Below are positions 11,207 through 23,706 of a stretch of DNA of 64,000 bases, piece after piece (positions within the stretch are counted from its first letter, which is position 1; every line of letters begins with the position of its first letter). The notes beneath the pieces are model-generated. The model did not search any database and had not been told where the DNA came from. It saw nothing but the letters and a program-made list of their open reading frames with translations. Made by a program: the position numbers and the translations under genes. Source of the DNA: Isoetes taiwanensis (Eukaryota > Streptophyta > Lycopodiopsida > Isoetales > Isoetaceae); NCBI GenBank assembly GCA_021234155.1, contig JAJEKV010000205.1, positions 785,501 to 849,500 of the forward strand. The letters are read 5' to 3'.

Positions 11207-11488
11207 TTGGTTTGGGTGCATATTCACACGGGGGGTTACTCCGGACAACGAGAGCTGTCGGATAGGCATATTTGCCCTTTATTCCAAGATCTGGACCGTA
11301 CATAGCGATCCTCGTTTGTGGGGTATGCATGTACAAGTTTTTGTATATTGTATATCAAAGTTTGCAAAATACTATAAGATTTGAGAGAATGTACTTAATG
11401 GTGTTAATTTTGTACATGTATTGTAAATATATTTTTAAGGCTCTCGCTGCCCTACGTAACCCCCCGTGTGAATATGCACCCAAACCAA
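11207..11488. mobile_element. Putative inverted-repeat element (282 bp)
   Basis: A perfect 33-nt terminal inverted repeat, TTGGTTTGGGTGCATATTCA... at 11207-11239 and its reverse complement at 11456-11488. The interior is AT-rich and non-coding, and the CGGGGGGTTAC/GTAACCCCCCG edges are GC-rich. The size fits a MITE. No clear target duplication flanks it. Its left end coincides with the point where the match to the RKD 3' flank breaks. Confidence 0.7.
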
Positions 11489-13953
11489 AGGGGGTTTAAG
11501 GGGGATTTTAATTTGAATGTGTTAAATGCAATGGTTTGTGTTAATAATGTTAATGGTAGTTGTGTGTTTATTGTTATATAAAAAAAATTTTGGGCCCTTC
11601 GGGCCCTAACCAAAGCAAACATAGGTAAAGTTTATGGGCCTAAATATTAATTACTAAAAAACACAATAACATGAAGACAAACAAATTGAGTACATTTTAT
11701 GTAATCATGAGTACATTTTATGTAATCATGAGTACATTTTATGTAATCATTATATTCATTATCTGTATCTGAATATTGCAAATACAAGAATCGTGTAAAC
11801 TATTGTGAACTGCACACAAGACTTTTGCGGACAACACACTTTGACATCCAAGACCTTCATGGTTGAGGTATTCATGAATATTGCAATACAAGAAACGTGT
11901 AAACTATTGTGAACTGCACACAAGACTTTTGCGGACAACACACTTTGACATCCAAGACCTACACAGAAGACTTTTGCGGACAACACACTTTGACATCCAA
12001 GCCCTTCATGGTTGAGGTGTTCATGAACAACCACTACGTTCTCCATAATCCACAATAGAGGGCAGCCAATCTCTATATGTAACAAGAACTTCAAAGCCAT
12101 TCCAGGTTCTTCTAGCAAGGAATATGAAGAATAGATGCAGATAATAAGAATTTAAAACTTCAAATACATACAACGGACTAATTGGATAAATTACATTCAT
12201 GGAGTTATATTGGTGGCAAAATTCAGCAACAAATGTAGCTTTGGATGCCCATTTATATACAACAGCAATTTAGTTCATGGAAGAAGTCGGATATACTCAC
12301 AAATAAAGTCGGATATACTCACAAATATGGTTACATAGATTAGCAAGCCAGCCTGCACACAATGTCAAACATACAAGCTGGTGTGCACATATAACGAACT
12401 GCAAATCTGCCTCGAATTTTAAAGAGAAGCCTATAATGAACTCTTGCAGCAATGCAACAGCTCAAGCTACACAGAATGCATCACGTTACCTCTCGCCAAT
12501 AACTGGAGCATCGAATGTTGACACAGCTATAGCAATGAACAGGAAGGGTGTTACAGTAAAATTCTTTACATGAAATAATTTCCAAGCAAAAAGAGGATCT
12601 TGTCTGCATTGAAGCAAGCAGCAAAATGGAGGAGAACGAGAGATTTTGAGAAGAGAAAATAATACCAATGATCAATTCAACCGATTAATTTGCTGGAGAA
12701 ATGATAAGAGCCACTAGACATGCTTATGAACAAAATAAATATCCCTTCTCATAAGAATGAATCTCATAAGAATGAACTGTAAGGCTACCTTGTACATGAT
12801 GAGTAGATCTTCCCCGCTTAGAGGCAACCTCTGCTCGATGTTCAGATGTCATCTTCAGGAGTCTCTCCTGCAAGCACAATGGAGTTTGTTGCATTCAAAG
12901 CTTCATCCTCTCATGATAAGTCAAATATACAGAGAAGGATACTTGAGGGGAAGGTTTCACATTGAAAGGCCACAGATATCTTGTTTCTCCCAAACTAAAT
13001 CTTGCATTATGTAAAGCATGTAATGTAAATGGCCCAAACATTCACCTTTATAATCGTTGTTGGCGGGGGTTTTAAGTGCGAGATAATTACTGTTGTGTCG
13101 AGGCGATCGTCTTTGAGAAGCTATCTGTATGTTGCTTTTCCATTCTTAAGCTTTTGTCTATCTGAACCAAACATTAAGGAACAAGCATCTGAAACCCATT
13201 CTACAATAGGGTTTCTGCATCCTTCTCCGCCTCAGCCATGGACGTAGCTCCATCTGTTCATTTACAAGATCCGACTCATCGTGGACGATGAGGAAATTAG
13301 CAAGAACTGTAAGGATCTAAGATGTTCTCGATTTACACGGGTTTGAATGATGAATAGGGTCCTCATGGGGATGACGAGGAAATTAGCAAGAAACCGTAAG
13401 AATTGACGAAATCACGGACTTAAGCGCTTTTGAATGTTTAATAATAATAGGGTTTTGCAGCTATGTAGACATGCGATAGGATTTTAACGTCGGACATAGC
13501 CATCTCTGCTTTGTTCTAAATCGTGAAGGGGAAAATGGGCATTCCTTTTTTCATAAGCTTGTCCCGGAACACACACAGTTTGGTAGATATTCCCTGTGCC
13601 AAAACTAGTACCAAGCTTGCAAAACCAGTCAAGACCCATGCCCAGAACCTACAGGCGACCTGAGGCCTGCCCTTGGGCTCCTGCCCTACCTCCAAAGAAA
13701 ACATAGAAGCAAAATCATGGACAATCGAAACCCTAAAATACCATGTTCGATGCTTGCATGTTCGATTTAGGATAGTTTGTGAAATTATAGAGGTGTAACC
13801 ATTGGAAAACGCCACTAAAACTATGCTGATAGTATGCGCACTCTAGATGTACCAATTAGTACGTCTCATGGAATACCATCATCAAATCATATAAAAACCT
13901 TAGGGAAACAAGTACAAAAATACAAAAGGAAACCCCCTGTTATTTTGCTACAT
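11489..13953. other. Insertion without recognised genes
   Basis: This is DNA absent from the corresponding RKD-flank copy (break at about 49290). It holds a 21-bp unit repeated three times at about 11688-11750 (GAGTACATTTTATGTAATCA...), three copies of an AGACTTTTGCGGACAACACA-containing unit (about 11818, 11922 and 11968), and a short diverged duplication around GAGGAAATTAGCAAGAA (13290 and 13380). No coding sequence is supported. Confidence 0.6.
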
Positions 13954-14803
13954 ATGGATACTGAGGCAGGTTCTACGGTCTCTTCCACGAGCCCACTTCC
14001 ATATTGAGACTTATCAGATTTGCAGATCAGAAATGCTTGGCTCTTTATCACCTGGAAATGATGAGTATAGGAATATTAAATGAAAATCTGACATGTCTCT
14101 GCCTCAGGAGCAAAGCGGCTCTAGAGAGTTTCCAGCAAAACAAAGCAAGAGAGAACAAACATCACGTCCTGCTGCAAGAGAAAATCTCAAGTTTCATTAG
14201 TTGTACGTATCTAACTTAAAACTAATTTACAGCTAGCTACGTTTGGATCCTACTTGTATTATTTAGATCTTCCTTTTTTTCTTGCTTGCTACTTGGTTGT
14301 TGAACCCTGTATGCAGGGCTTCTGCTATAGCACATTAATGGTGCGCCTTGAGTATTATTCCAGTATATGATGGAGGAATCCTCATCAATTTTCGAATAGC
14401 TTAGTCTCAGACATTCATGTACTTTTCCTCATCAGCCTTGGAATTTCATCAGCAATGTGATATCTTACTATATCGTTCAATCTTCTGAGTTTGGTGCATG
14501 CCTGCATAGTAATAAACCCAGAAGGGGCGAGAAAAACCCCTTTGTAGAATTTTTGTGCACTCTAAAACAACATAATTGAGGCATCCAGCAAGCCCCGGAG
14601 TTTGCCAGATACCTGTATTCTAGCAAAACACCTCTGGATTAATAAAATCTAGCTAAGACTTCAATGGTCTAGACCTTCAAGTCAAACTAAGGATGTTCCT
14701 AAACAACTCGCTAAACTATTATTAGTAAATCTGTCTTATTTTTGGACATGCCAGCCTAAACATGAGTTTGGCCTTTCCTCAGGCTATCCATATCACAGTT
14801 CCA
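13954..14803 (+). repeat. Duplicate of the RKD 3' flank, part 2
   Basis: Resumes the match to the RKD flank (49296-50128) at ATACTGAGGCAG. The part from about 14030 is also the opening segment of every tandem-array unit. The RKD-side copy lacks about 16 bp near 14762 and then diverges where the gypsy fragment continues here. Confidence 0.9.
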
Positions 14804-15328
14804 ATGATTGATGGGCGTGAGATCTCTTCAAGCATAGTCACAGAATGTACTGCACCTCTTCACGCTTTATTTGAGGGAGCTTCTTGTAGCATTTCCTTCA
14901 ATCTCATCGTTAGCCCACATGCGCCAGTAGTCTTGGGTCTGCCCTGGCTCAAGCTACATATCGTACAGATTGATTGGCATACTAGATCCTTTCAGTTTGC
15001 TGGTTCGAGCTCTAGTTCCAGTTCATCTGCAGTTCAGGCCTTTGCATCAATATCTACTTCAGTCCGTATAGTATTGTGGGCTCCTGATTATGTCTTTGCT
15101 ATTTTTATTTCTGCTCCACGTCCTGATTCGGTTCTTGTCTCTGCGCCAGTTCATGTCTCAGATTCTGACCATGTTCTAGATGATGTCCCAGCTCCAGTTC
15201 TTGTTCCAGTTCCTAGTCCAGTTCCTGTTCTAGTTGCTCCTACTTCGGGAACTGAAAAGAGACATTGTAGCGAATTAATTTACTATTCATGCAACGTTGG
15301 CCATTTTCCTATAGCAATGTTGACTTAA
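14762..15328 (+). mobile_element. Ty3/gypsy protease-region fragment, single copy
   Basis: A 188-codon frame. The diagnostic part is VSPHAPVVLGLPWLKLH, then IDWHTRSF: the conserved C-terminal side of the retropepsin domain in Ty3/gypsy Gag-Pol, just before reverse transcriptase. It is followed by a low-complexity Ser then Val-Pro-Ala stretch. The catalytic DTG motif lies outside the fragment and no reverse transcriptase follows, so it is inert. It is the single-copy relative of the array copies at 28-44 kb. Confidence 0.8.
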
Positions 15329-15896
15329 GCAAATTATCTATGTGAGCAATGCTTCAAATCTATGACCGTGTATAATATCCATCTGTACGTCTTAGATTTA
15401 TTTACAAGTATCCAACGGTCTGGGAATCACTGAACAACTCCAGATGATCTCTGGCTCAAAGATCATTCGATCGAAGCCTTTTTCACATTTGGAATAGCTT
15501 CAAAACTTTTGACTGAGGTTATTTTAATTCAAGGTTAATATTTACTGGTAAAATTATTTTAACCTAGGTAAGTTGCTCTATTTAATAAGTCTCGATATAC
15601 AAGACTTGGAATTTTTTAACCATTGCAACTTAAGCCTTAGGTTAATAATTTCAACATAATTTTTGGTACTTCTCTATATGAATCATATTCGATACTAGGT
15701 TATTTCAACTGCCAAACCTTTGTATCTTGAATCTAAAATTACGAAATAAATCAGCTTCTTACATTCCCCCTTTAGCTCATATAATTTAACAACTCCTTTG
15801 CAGCTTATTTTGCCAACTAAAAACCTGAACCTGCTACAACTCAGAGCCTTAGAAAAATGTTTACCAACTGGTCTTCCTCGTGTAGAATTTGATTCT

Positions 15897-16222
15897 TAGT
15901 CATGGCCGATTCCTTTCATATTGAGAGGACCACAAATGTCTGTGTGAACTAGTTCAATGTTGCTTTTGCCATTTTCTTTGCCTTGTGGAAGGGGAGTCTA
16001 CATTGATTTCCTAACGTACACCCTCTGCAGGTATGATTCTCCATTTTCCCATTTTTCATACTTAATCCAGTACAATTTAATCATGGTTTCAATATTATTA
16101 TTAGCACGTCCTATTCTTTCATGCCAATTTGAGATATTTGCAATAGTGGTCAAGTTTGCACTTCCAATATAATGTATATTTATTCCAATAAAATTCCCAA
16201 CACATTTGCCAAGAAACTTCAA
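15897..16222 (-). mobile_element. Ty1/copia pre-integrase/integrase fragment, single copy
   Basis: On the minus strand: IGSANLTTIANISNWHERIG, then a GAG-pre-integrase-like segment and, frameshifted, LVHTDICGPLNMKG, the start of the copia integrase core. The zinc-knuckle-like CxxC-type region is degraded. It faces the gypsy fragment, so the unit is a composite of two unrelated retrotransposon relics. Confidence 0.78.
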
Positions 16223-16365
16223 TTCATCTTCTTATATTATAATATTATACCGTATTGGATTTGGATCAAGCCCTAGTTTGAATGACTGAGATCATCTGAT
16301 TGAATCTGAAGGCCGAGATTCATCGCACGACTTCCCACCACCATGATTGGTCATGATTTGACCTC

Positions 16366-16790
16366 TTAAGGGAAAAGGGAAAGGAAAAAAGGGGAAAAGA
16401 CAGGGGAGGAAAGACACACGTAAAAGGGAAAACGAGAAAGGGAAAAAGGGGAAGGAAAAGGGCATGGGAAAAAGGGAAAGAGAAAAGGGGAAAAGAAAGG
16501 GGGGAAAGGAAAGTAAAATGACATGGGAAAAGGGAAAGAAGGAAAGGGTGGAAAAAGGAGAAAAAGGTAAGGTAAGGGATAGGAAAAAGGTGGGAAGAAG
16601 GGGACGGACAGTGTACATGGGAAAAAGAAAAGGGAAACGAAAAAAATGGGAGGGGAAAAGGGAACGTGGAAAAAATGCACGAGGCAAAGGGGAAGAAAGA
16701 AGGGGAAAGGACACGGGGAAAAAGAAAAGAGAGAAAAGGTGAAGAAAAAGGAAAAACGAAACAAAAAGAGCATAAGGAGGTTGTTTTGTT
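16366..16790 (+). repeat. Polypurine tract (single-copy locus)
   Basis: About 400 bp with almost only A and G on the plus strand (GGGAAAAGG-type units). The same tract stands upstream of RKD at 45222-45600. Large overlapping frames on both strands here (Lys/Gly/Glu or Phe/Pro/Ser only) are products of composition, not genes. Such tracts can form triplex (H-DNA). Confidence 0.9.
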
Positions 16791-16867
16791 TTTTTTTTTT
16801 GTCTTTTGGGGAGGGGTTGTATGTGTGTTTGAAGAACATGCCACCTCCCATATATAGACCAGGCATT

Positions 16868-17196
16868 AAAAAACTAGGAGTTACTCCTAAATTTCTGGTT
16901 ACAAATTTTCGGTTCCAATTTTTATTTGCCGGCAAAAAAATTGTGGGGTTTCCTTCAAAATCCAGCAAATAATCTCGAGTTTATATTCAAAATCCAATAG
17001 AGCATGACATTTACCGGCAAATTATCTGGATAGAGCTACTGGGGATTTCGAAGCATGGTATAGACTTCTCATGGCACATACAAAATAGTTTGATGATGAC
17101 CATGCCAGTCTTACTTTAAGCGGCCACGTGGCATCGCCATCTGTACCGTATTCTTTTTAGATAAGATGATATTTTTCACTTTGTTAATTTGCATTA
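16868..17196 (+). repeat. Duplicate of the RKD 5' flank
   Basis: Matches about 45608-45934, the segment directly upstream of RKD, ending within TTTGTTAATTTGCATTA. After that point the RKD copy goes on into the gene leader and this copy does not. RKD upstream sequence was therefore copied without the gene, or the gene was lost afterwards. Confidence 0.88.
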
Positions 17197-19266
17197 GGGG
17201 AGGAGCGCCATATTTGGCCCACTTAAGGTTAAACCGTTATAAAAACATTGAAATACATCCTAACTATAGCCATATTGTATATCATTAGAAACCTTAGATT
17301 CTAGGCTTTCTAATGATATCCTCTCCTACCCCATCTGATGGGCCTAGCTTTGGCAATTCCATTTTGAATGAAAGGGGGTCTTTGCACCCAATTGTTGACA
17401 TAATGTTCCATCATTGGTGCACTTGTGTACCTTTAATGGAGGTTATAAGAACTATTTGTTGACCACGTGTTCTATTAATGCCGCACTAGCCTACCATTGA
17501 TGGTGCCGCATATTTCTAGCCTCTTATTAATAGGACTCCACATTTGCCAATTACCCATGCCAAACTTATTGATTTGTGCATAGTCAATTTGGTTTTGATT
17601 TGATCTCTAGCTTTTCATCACTTTGATCTCCCTATTTAGAGCATTATGCAGCATGTACGAAATGAATATCTATCAGCATTATGCGAAATGATTATCTACA
17701 GGCATATACATTATATCAATAGCCACACCAAAGATTGAAAAAATGTCAAGCAATGAATCCAAGAACAACAAGAGTGTTTGCACTATAAAATTTTGATATG
17801 CAAGGGTCAAATTGGGTTTTACAAGTAATATTCTTTTACCTAGATTAGATTCACTTCTCTCCAAGCTTGCTTTCATGCTTGTATGCCATCTCAACCATAT
17901 AGATTTTGCATAGATTAATAGGAAAAACCAGCTCTTGCACGATGTGGCAGGCAGTCTGCAACAAATGCATTAAAAGAGCATCGGCTAGATATTGCCAACC
18001 TATCTTGTTGCATGAAATACCTTGAGATCAGTACTAGGCATTAAGTAACTTTTGCCATTTCTATAATAATGTTATTATTGTTGTGGGATAGAAACAGAAA
18101 CTGCCCTTGAAATTGTGGATATTATTTAAGATATTTCCAAACTCTGTCTACAACAAATACTAATATATCTGCACCAAGCTTTAAAATGCAGCATGCAACT
18201 TGCAAAATTAAAAAATGCAAAAAATTATTCTGACAATTGATCCTCCGTGAAGCGAGACCTCTCCTTACACTGAGCTCCTGATCCAGCCAGAATGTGCACA
18301 TGAAGAACTGCTATATGAGTAATTCCTGTCTACTGTTTTGTCAGGCATGTCATCTACTATTTTGTCAGACATGTCAGCTATATGGTTTATCTCTGTAACA
18401 AAATCATCACAAACAGAGAAATAGAGGCATGTGTAACCTTAAACCATCTAAACTATTATATGTGTCTAATGGAACTATATAATGTATCAAAAATTAAAAA
18501 GCGAAAAACAATTTTGAAAAACATTGTCTCAATCTGAAATGGGTTTGGCTGTCATCTCAGTATGAGTTCACACTACACTATTTCGTATTTCTGGCATATA
18601 CCACTAGATCAGACTGTGTCTTTTAGATGGTTGCATTTGTTACCTTTTACTCATGGTCAAACAGGGTGTTGCCATGTTTGAGTACACCACATATTCAGGA
18701 TATGGGCGGTTGTACTTAGGCTGCTGTGAAATAAGACTGAATTTTCTCTCTTTATGGTAGCAATACTTTATGGCTGCCTGCACAATGTAGGTTCTCTCAT
18801 ATCCATACTTGATACGTTTTGCTGCTGGAATTTTCACAAACAAGGTAATACAACTGTACAAAGGGAAGACTGACCTTGAGGTTTGATTTTTCAACCTCCT
18901 TGTTGGTCGTACCAATGTATGTTGTACTTAGATCCTTTTTATCTGAATTTCTAGTAAATGAGTCATTAACTGAACGCTACAAGGTTTTGGGGTTTGAAAT
19001 TTCAGCTCCCTTCCTTGCCTTGAAATTTCAGCTCCCTTCCTTGCCTTCAGACCCATTGAGAGTTTGGAATTTGATTTCAATCATATGGGCACCCGCCTTC
19101 TGCATCCTTAACAGATATAGAACATTTCTTGGTTGTACATGCACTGTAAAATCATCTCTTTTCTGATCAAGAATAATCAGAAGATTCAGTACGTAGTAGG
19201 ATTGGCTTTGTCACTTGGATCAGAGCTATTCCTGAGTTTCTAATTCACTAAAGATACATCTCATGT
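17197..19266. other. Spacer without recognised genes
   Basis: Low-copy within this window. A minus-strand frame at 18640-18915 and a plus-strand frame at 18876-19166 lack recognisable motifs. A 27-bp tandem duplication (GAAATTTCAGCTCCCTTCC...) sits at about 18998-19050. No gene is called. Confidence 0.45.
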
Positions 19267-19529
19267 ACATGCTTCCAAAAGCCTAAGCATCAGGACAGAA
19301 TCATGGCACTGCATTCTAGAAAAGTGCCCAAAGACCAATAACTTCTCGCTCTTGCTTAGAAGATTAGAGAAAACACTTGCATGTAAAAATATCAGCAAAA
19401 AATGGCTGATATCACAGCAAAGATTTTGTACACTATATCATACTTACTTGCTCTGCTCAATTTACTATGTGTCACAATTTAGGAAATCAACATGCATACT
19501 GTAAGAAGAAGTGAGAAAAGATAACCCAG

Positions 19530-19770
19530 CAAGAGGTATTGGGTGATGTTGTTCATTAAAGGTATTGGCAAGCAAGAGGTATTGGGTGTTGTTCACGCAA
19601 GAGGTATTGGGTATGTTCAAGCAAGAGTATTGGGTATGTTAAAGCAAGACCATTACATGTTTGAATCTGATGCTGGCTGAAAATAAACTCATGACCATTA
19701 CATGTTTGAATAAGCTCATGACCATTACATGTTTGAATAAGCACATGACCATTACATGTTTGAATCTGAT
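19530..19770. repeat. Minisatellite (copy 2)
   Basis: Counterpart of 1384-1630, with the same GGTATTGGGT and ACCATTACATGTTTGAAT units and a few substitutions. Confidence 0.85.
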
Positions 19771-19957
19771 GCTAGCTAAAAATAAACTCATGGTTCAGAC
19801 ATAGAGCTGCACTAGAGAAAGGGGTTTAGAAACATACATGTTTGTTAATTTAGTTCTATCAACTTCGTTCCAATCACAGAAGGTTGTCAAGACAAGAAAA
19901 GGGTCATAATTACTAATAGGTGCATTTACGGATCGAAATAATCTTGACCAGACGAAT

Positions 19958-22468
19958 CTAATGGAAGGAAAACTTATATAATAATAGAGAATTTAAAAAA
20001 TATAAAATGAGATTTGGTGCAAAGACACAAAGGATCAGTTTAGAACATACAGTATCGTTGATCCAAGCTTGAGTATCCATGTCTTCCATCATTTGTGCAT
20101 AACCTTCCAAACCCCATTCTCTTATTTGTGCTCTAGAATCTTGAATTCTTGTTGCTGTCGGCCTCATGACAAGTGCATTCCCTTTTATAGATACATTTAG
20201 TGCATTCTCTTTCTCTTCTATAGACTTCCTCTTCTCCTTAAGCCTCAGTATTGCTGTTTGTCTTCTTGCTTTGGCTGCGTCATCTATGTACTGTCGCATC
20301 CTGAATAACCAGCAAAGTCTCATTCTACCAGGAGCATATAATTGGTCCCTCAATCTTTGAGTGTTCATCTCCCATAATTGATCAGCTATTTGTTTTGATT
20401 ATCTCTCTTCCTTCTTCTCCTTTGCTTTCTTGGCAGTAACCTCTTTCAAAACTCTTCACCTTTCCTGTTCTAACTTCTTTTCAGCTATTCTTTGTTGCTT
20501 TTGCCTTTCCAACTCTTCTTTCCAAGCTTTCTCTTCCATGATTGCCCTGCACCATTCATCTGAAGAAACATGAAGCACTCCGCGCAAATCTGGAAAAGTC
20601 CTTTTTCGTCTATTAGTGGGCTGAGATGCAAGATCATTAGCAACATAATTATCATTCACATCCCTAGTTGCTTGAGTATCACTGAAAGACCCAAATAAAG
20701 GTGTTCTTGTAGCTGTTGGAAGAACCCTAGATGTTCTTATAGCATTGGACATCAAAGAATTTGGATCTATGTTTGAGAGGGGCTCTCTATATGAAGGCTC
20801 CCAACGCTGGAACCCTCTCTGAAATGGAACCAAATGGTCTTCCGAGGCTTGAGTTGGTGGGGCTGTTTGGTCAAACATATCCTCAAGCTGGCCAAACTGA
20901 TCCATGGCTTGACTTGGTGGATTTTCTTGATCAAACATACCCTCAAATTGGTCAGATTGATCAATGGCTGAACTTGACAGGTATTCTTGATCGAACATAT
21001 TCTCAACGTGGTCAAATTGATCTATAGCAATGACATTACCATGCATGTGTTGGCCTTCAAAAGTTGTAGTCTCTTCGTGCAAAGCATGCATAGCAACTCC
21101 ATTGGGTAAGACTGCCTTTGTGTTCAAGGGCCATATGTCTGTTGCCATAAAACCAGCTCTGATGTTAGTGTCAGTTAGAGAATCTCGTATTGCATACCAT
21201 ATCAAAGTGGCCAAATCTTCCTTTATAGGCTCCATCCAACGCCTCCTAAGCATGTATTGTGCTCTATATTTCTGGAATGCAGTTTTAAAAGGAGCAAAGC
21301 ATGTAACGTCAAGTGGTTGAAGTTTACGCGAAGTGTGTGGTGGCAAAATATAAAGGTGAATCCCCATCTCTTTAGCAACAAGAATCACGTCACTGTCAAC
21401 ATGGCTACCATGGCCATCTAGAATGATAAGATGTGGATTGGAAGGGTCAACGCCACCAGGTACATTTTTTTTGAAGTGAGTTAGCCAACATTTAAAGAGC
21501 TCAGCTGCCATCCAGGCTCGATCTTGAACAGCTTGCCTTGCCCCATGATTGTATGGGTCCCATGACCTATTGGTCTCCGTGGACGTTAAAAAAAACTATT
21601 CTATTCTATTCTATTCTTTCACAACCATTGATGTAACATCCTCTTAGACGTTTCCCTTTGAAAATGTAGTAATTTGAAAGTCTATATCCTTCAGCATTAC
21701 AACAAGCTAAAATTGTGACCCACTCTCTGTTTTGCATTACCACTTCATGCACATTTCTAGCACCCTTCTAGCAATAATTTTCATCCCGCTTACTTTTCCT
21801 GCTTGCACCCCCGTTCCATCTGCATTCCAAATCTTGGAAGGTGGAAACTGAAACTCATTGTAAACATTCTCTAAACCGTTATAAAATGCATCCAAGTTTT
21901 TCTTAGTTAAAGCCCTGGCACGTGCTGTATCTAGTGTCTCAGCAGAACGTAAAGAGACCTCCGGGTGCCTGCGATGAAAGAGTTGCCACCATTTCCTTCC
22001 CGGGATGCCATCCTTGAAAGGTGTAACTCTGTCAACACATATTTCACCAACCTTTTCTTTTAACATATCTACTGTGACACCTCTACCATCATCTGCATTT
22101 TTCAAACACCAATTCACAATCTGTGATTCTTCTTCAAGTGTAAGGTATCTAGAATATTTTCCTTATTTGCGCTTTGATCTCCCATATAAATGATTTCTTC
22201 TGGTCGATTCAGGAATACCATATGCTCGTCCAGCTGCTCTAATAGACATTGTATTATCTTCTACATTGTTTACAGCTGCATTCAAATCTTCAATTGTCCA
22301 TGATCCTCTTGCTGCCTTGAACTTTGCCTTGGATGTGTTTGCAGAAATGTCCCTTCTCCTCCTTTTATTTCTTGAGCCCTTACCTTGTTTAGCATGTTTA
22401 GCAGATGAAATTAGTGTTGGTGCTGTAAGTGGAGTGGCACTGTTGCGCTTTGAACGTAGTATGGCCAT
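19958..22468 (-). pseudogene. Pogo/CENP-B-type DDE transposase relic (copy 2)
   Basis: The better-preserved copy at its N-terminus: from the ATG at 22468, a 101-codon frame with a psq-type helix-turn-helix (WTIEDLNAAV, SIRAAGRAYGIPEST) ends at a CAA-to-TAA stop after GRSKRK. Downstream frames give the second DNA-binding region and the DDE core: WNADGTGV (Glu changed to Gly after the first Asp), IILDGHGSHVD, TSRKLQPLDV. Further breaks: a 1-nt deletion near 21765, the same LINE tail as copy 1, and a stop in the coiled-coil tail near 20398. It retains FQK residues missing in copy 1. The two copies decayed separately after sharing earlier damage. Confidence 0.88.
21554..21618 (+). mobile_element. 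LINE 3' end inside the transposase (copy 2)
   Basis: The same insertion as 3391-3455: GTCTCCGTGGACG plus a TCTAT-repeat tail. Its presence at the same codon in both copies dates it before the segmental duplication. Confidence 0.8.
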
Positions 22469-22570
22469 TCTAGAATAAGGAGGAGGGTATCAGAAATTTG
22501 TAGTGAATATAGGCCAATTATTGTAGAATGAGAAAGGGAGAATTATAATCAAACGTAAATCGTAGTGAAA

Positions 22571-22890
22571 TATGCTTGATTGAGCTTTCAAAAGCTTGAA
22601 AGTGTTAAGGAATATCTGAGAAATAATGCGGGAAATGGATAGTCCGGATCTTTAAGAACTCCAATTCAACCTTTTGAGCCATTTGGCAGATTACATCAAA
22701 TTGCATAGAAAAAGTAAGTCACAGATCTAGCATGCAAGAAAGAGTCATCTTACCTCTGGCAATACGTGGAACCGCCATTCCGACAGCCACTCCTCTCAAA
22801 TCTCTACGTTCTGACAATGCTTCTCGGTGGAGGTGCATCACACACAAACCACGTCTGCGTTAAATGTGGGCACAATTAGACGTCGAAAAT
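22571..22890 (-). repeat. First-exon-like block, copy 2a
   Basis: Counterpart of 4411-4731, with the minus-strand ATGGCGGTTCCACG start and AG|GTAAG donor-like site retained. Confidence 0.6.
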
Positions 22891-23546
22891 GTGGGCACAA
22901 TTAGACAGTTAGACGTTGATAGCTTCAAGCTCCTGGTCAATAAGATCTTGGTTCTTTTAATAAGAATCACTTCAATATTGATGCACATAGTGGAAACAAT
23001 ATCATTGAAGCCAGCATGTATTATCTCTAGATCTAGCGTCCAATTAAGAGTTTTGAGCTGGAGAAGCCAGTAAAGAAAAGAAAACAAACATGTTGTACAG
23101 TATGAAATGAATAACTTCACATCTTACATCACATGACAGGCCAATCCAAACATCTTTGCAAACAGTGGAAGATGTTTTGCAAGGCCTCTTTGCATCTATC
23201 TGATTATCTGCCTCTCTTATGTCAGTCCATAAATCTATTGTGCCAGCTATTGTTTGATACCAATGGCTATAGTAAGGGCAGCTAGAAGCAAATCTTGATT
23301 ATATAGTTTTTCTAAGCTGTTAAATTGAGCATATCATTCACGCTCTTGATCATCATGTTATTAATAATCTAATATATGGAAAAATGATTGTCTTTATTGT
23401 TCCATAATAGTTTGTTGGGAAGAACTCTTTGAGACATACAAAAACCATGAACCAAAGTGAGGCTTCAACTCTATTTCATCAGTTGAAAAAGGTAAGACAT
23501 AAAATAAACACTTTCTCACCATTTGCTGCTTCGAGTGTTGGTGCAG

Positions 23547-23706
23547 TGCTTCTGAGTTTATCATATTTAAGCTGATAGAGATGGAAAAAATAACAGACGA
23601 AGATGTGGGAAACATTTTGAGCCAGTTCCACATAATTGACAAAAATGCATCAGGAACAATCACTTTATCCGATTTAAAATCAAGCATTTCAGAAATGTTG
23701 TATTAG
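23547..23706 (+). pseudogene. TPK two-pore K+ channel last exon
   Basis: After a TGGTGCAG acceptor-like site the frame reads SEFIIFKLIEMEKITDEDVG, then FHIIDKNASGTITLSDL and ends in a stop at 23704. This is the C-terminal EF-hand pair of vacuolar TPK/KCO channels: the helix following the first Ca2+ loop and the complete second EF-hand with D-N-S-T-D coordination positions. No pore-loop or membrane exons are found in the window, so it is a detached exon, probably a relic carried by the segmental duplication. Confidence 0.7.

Noticed and set aside
16292-16968. Large overlapping open frames on both strands (up to 200 codons)
   Set aside because: They lie over the polypurine tract and consist of Phe/Pro/Ser or Lys/Gly/Glu only, so they come from base composition. 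The same holds for 45174-45612.
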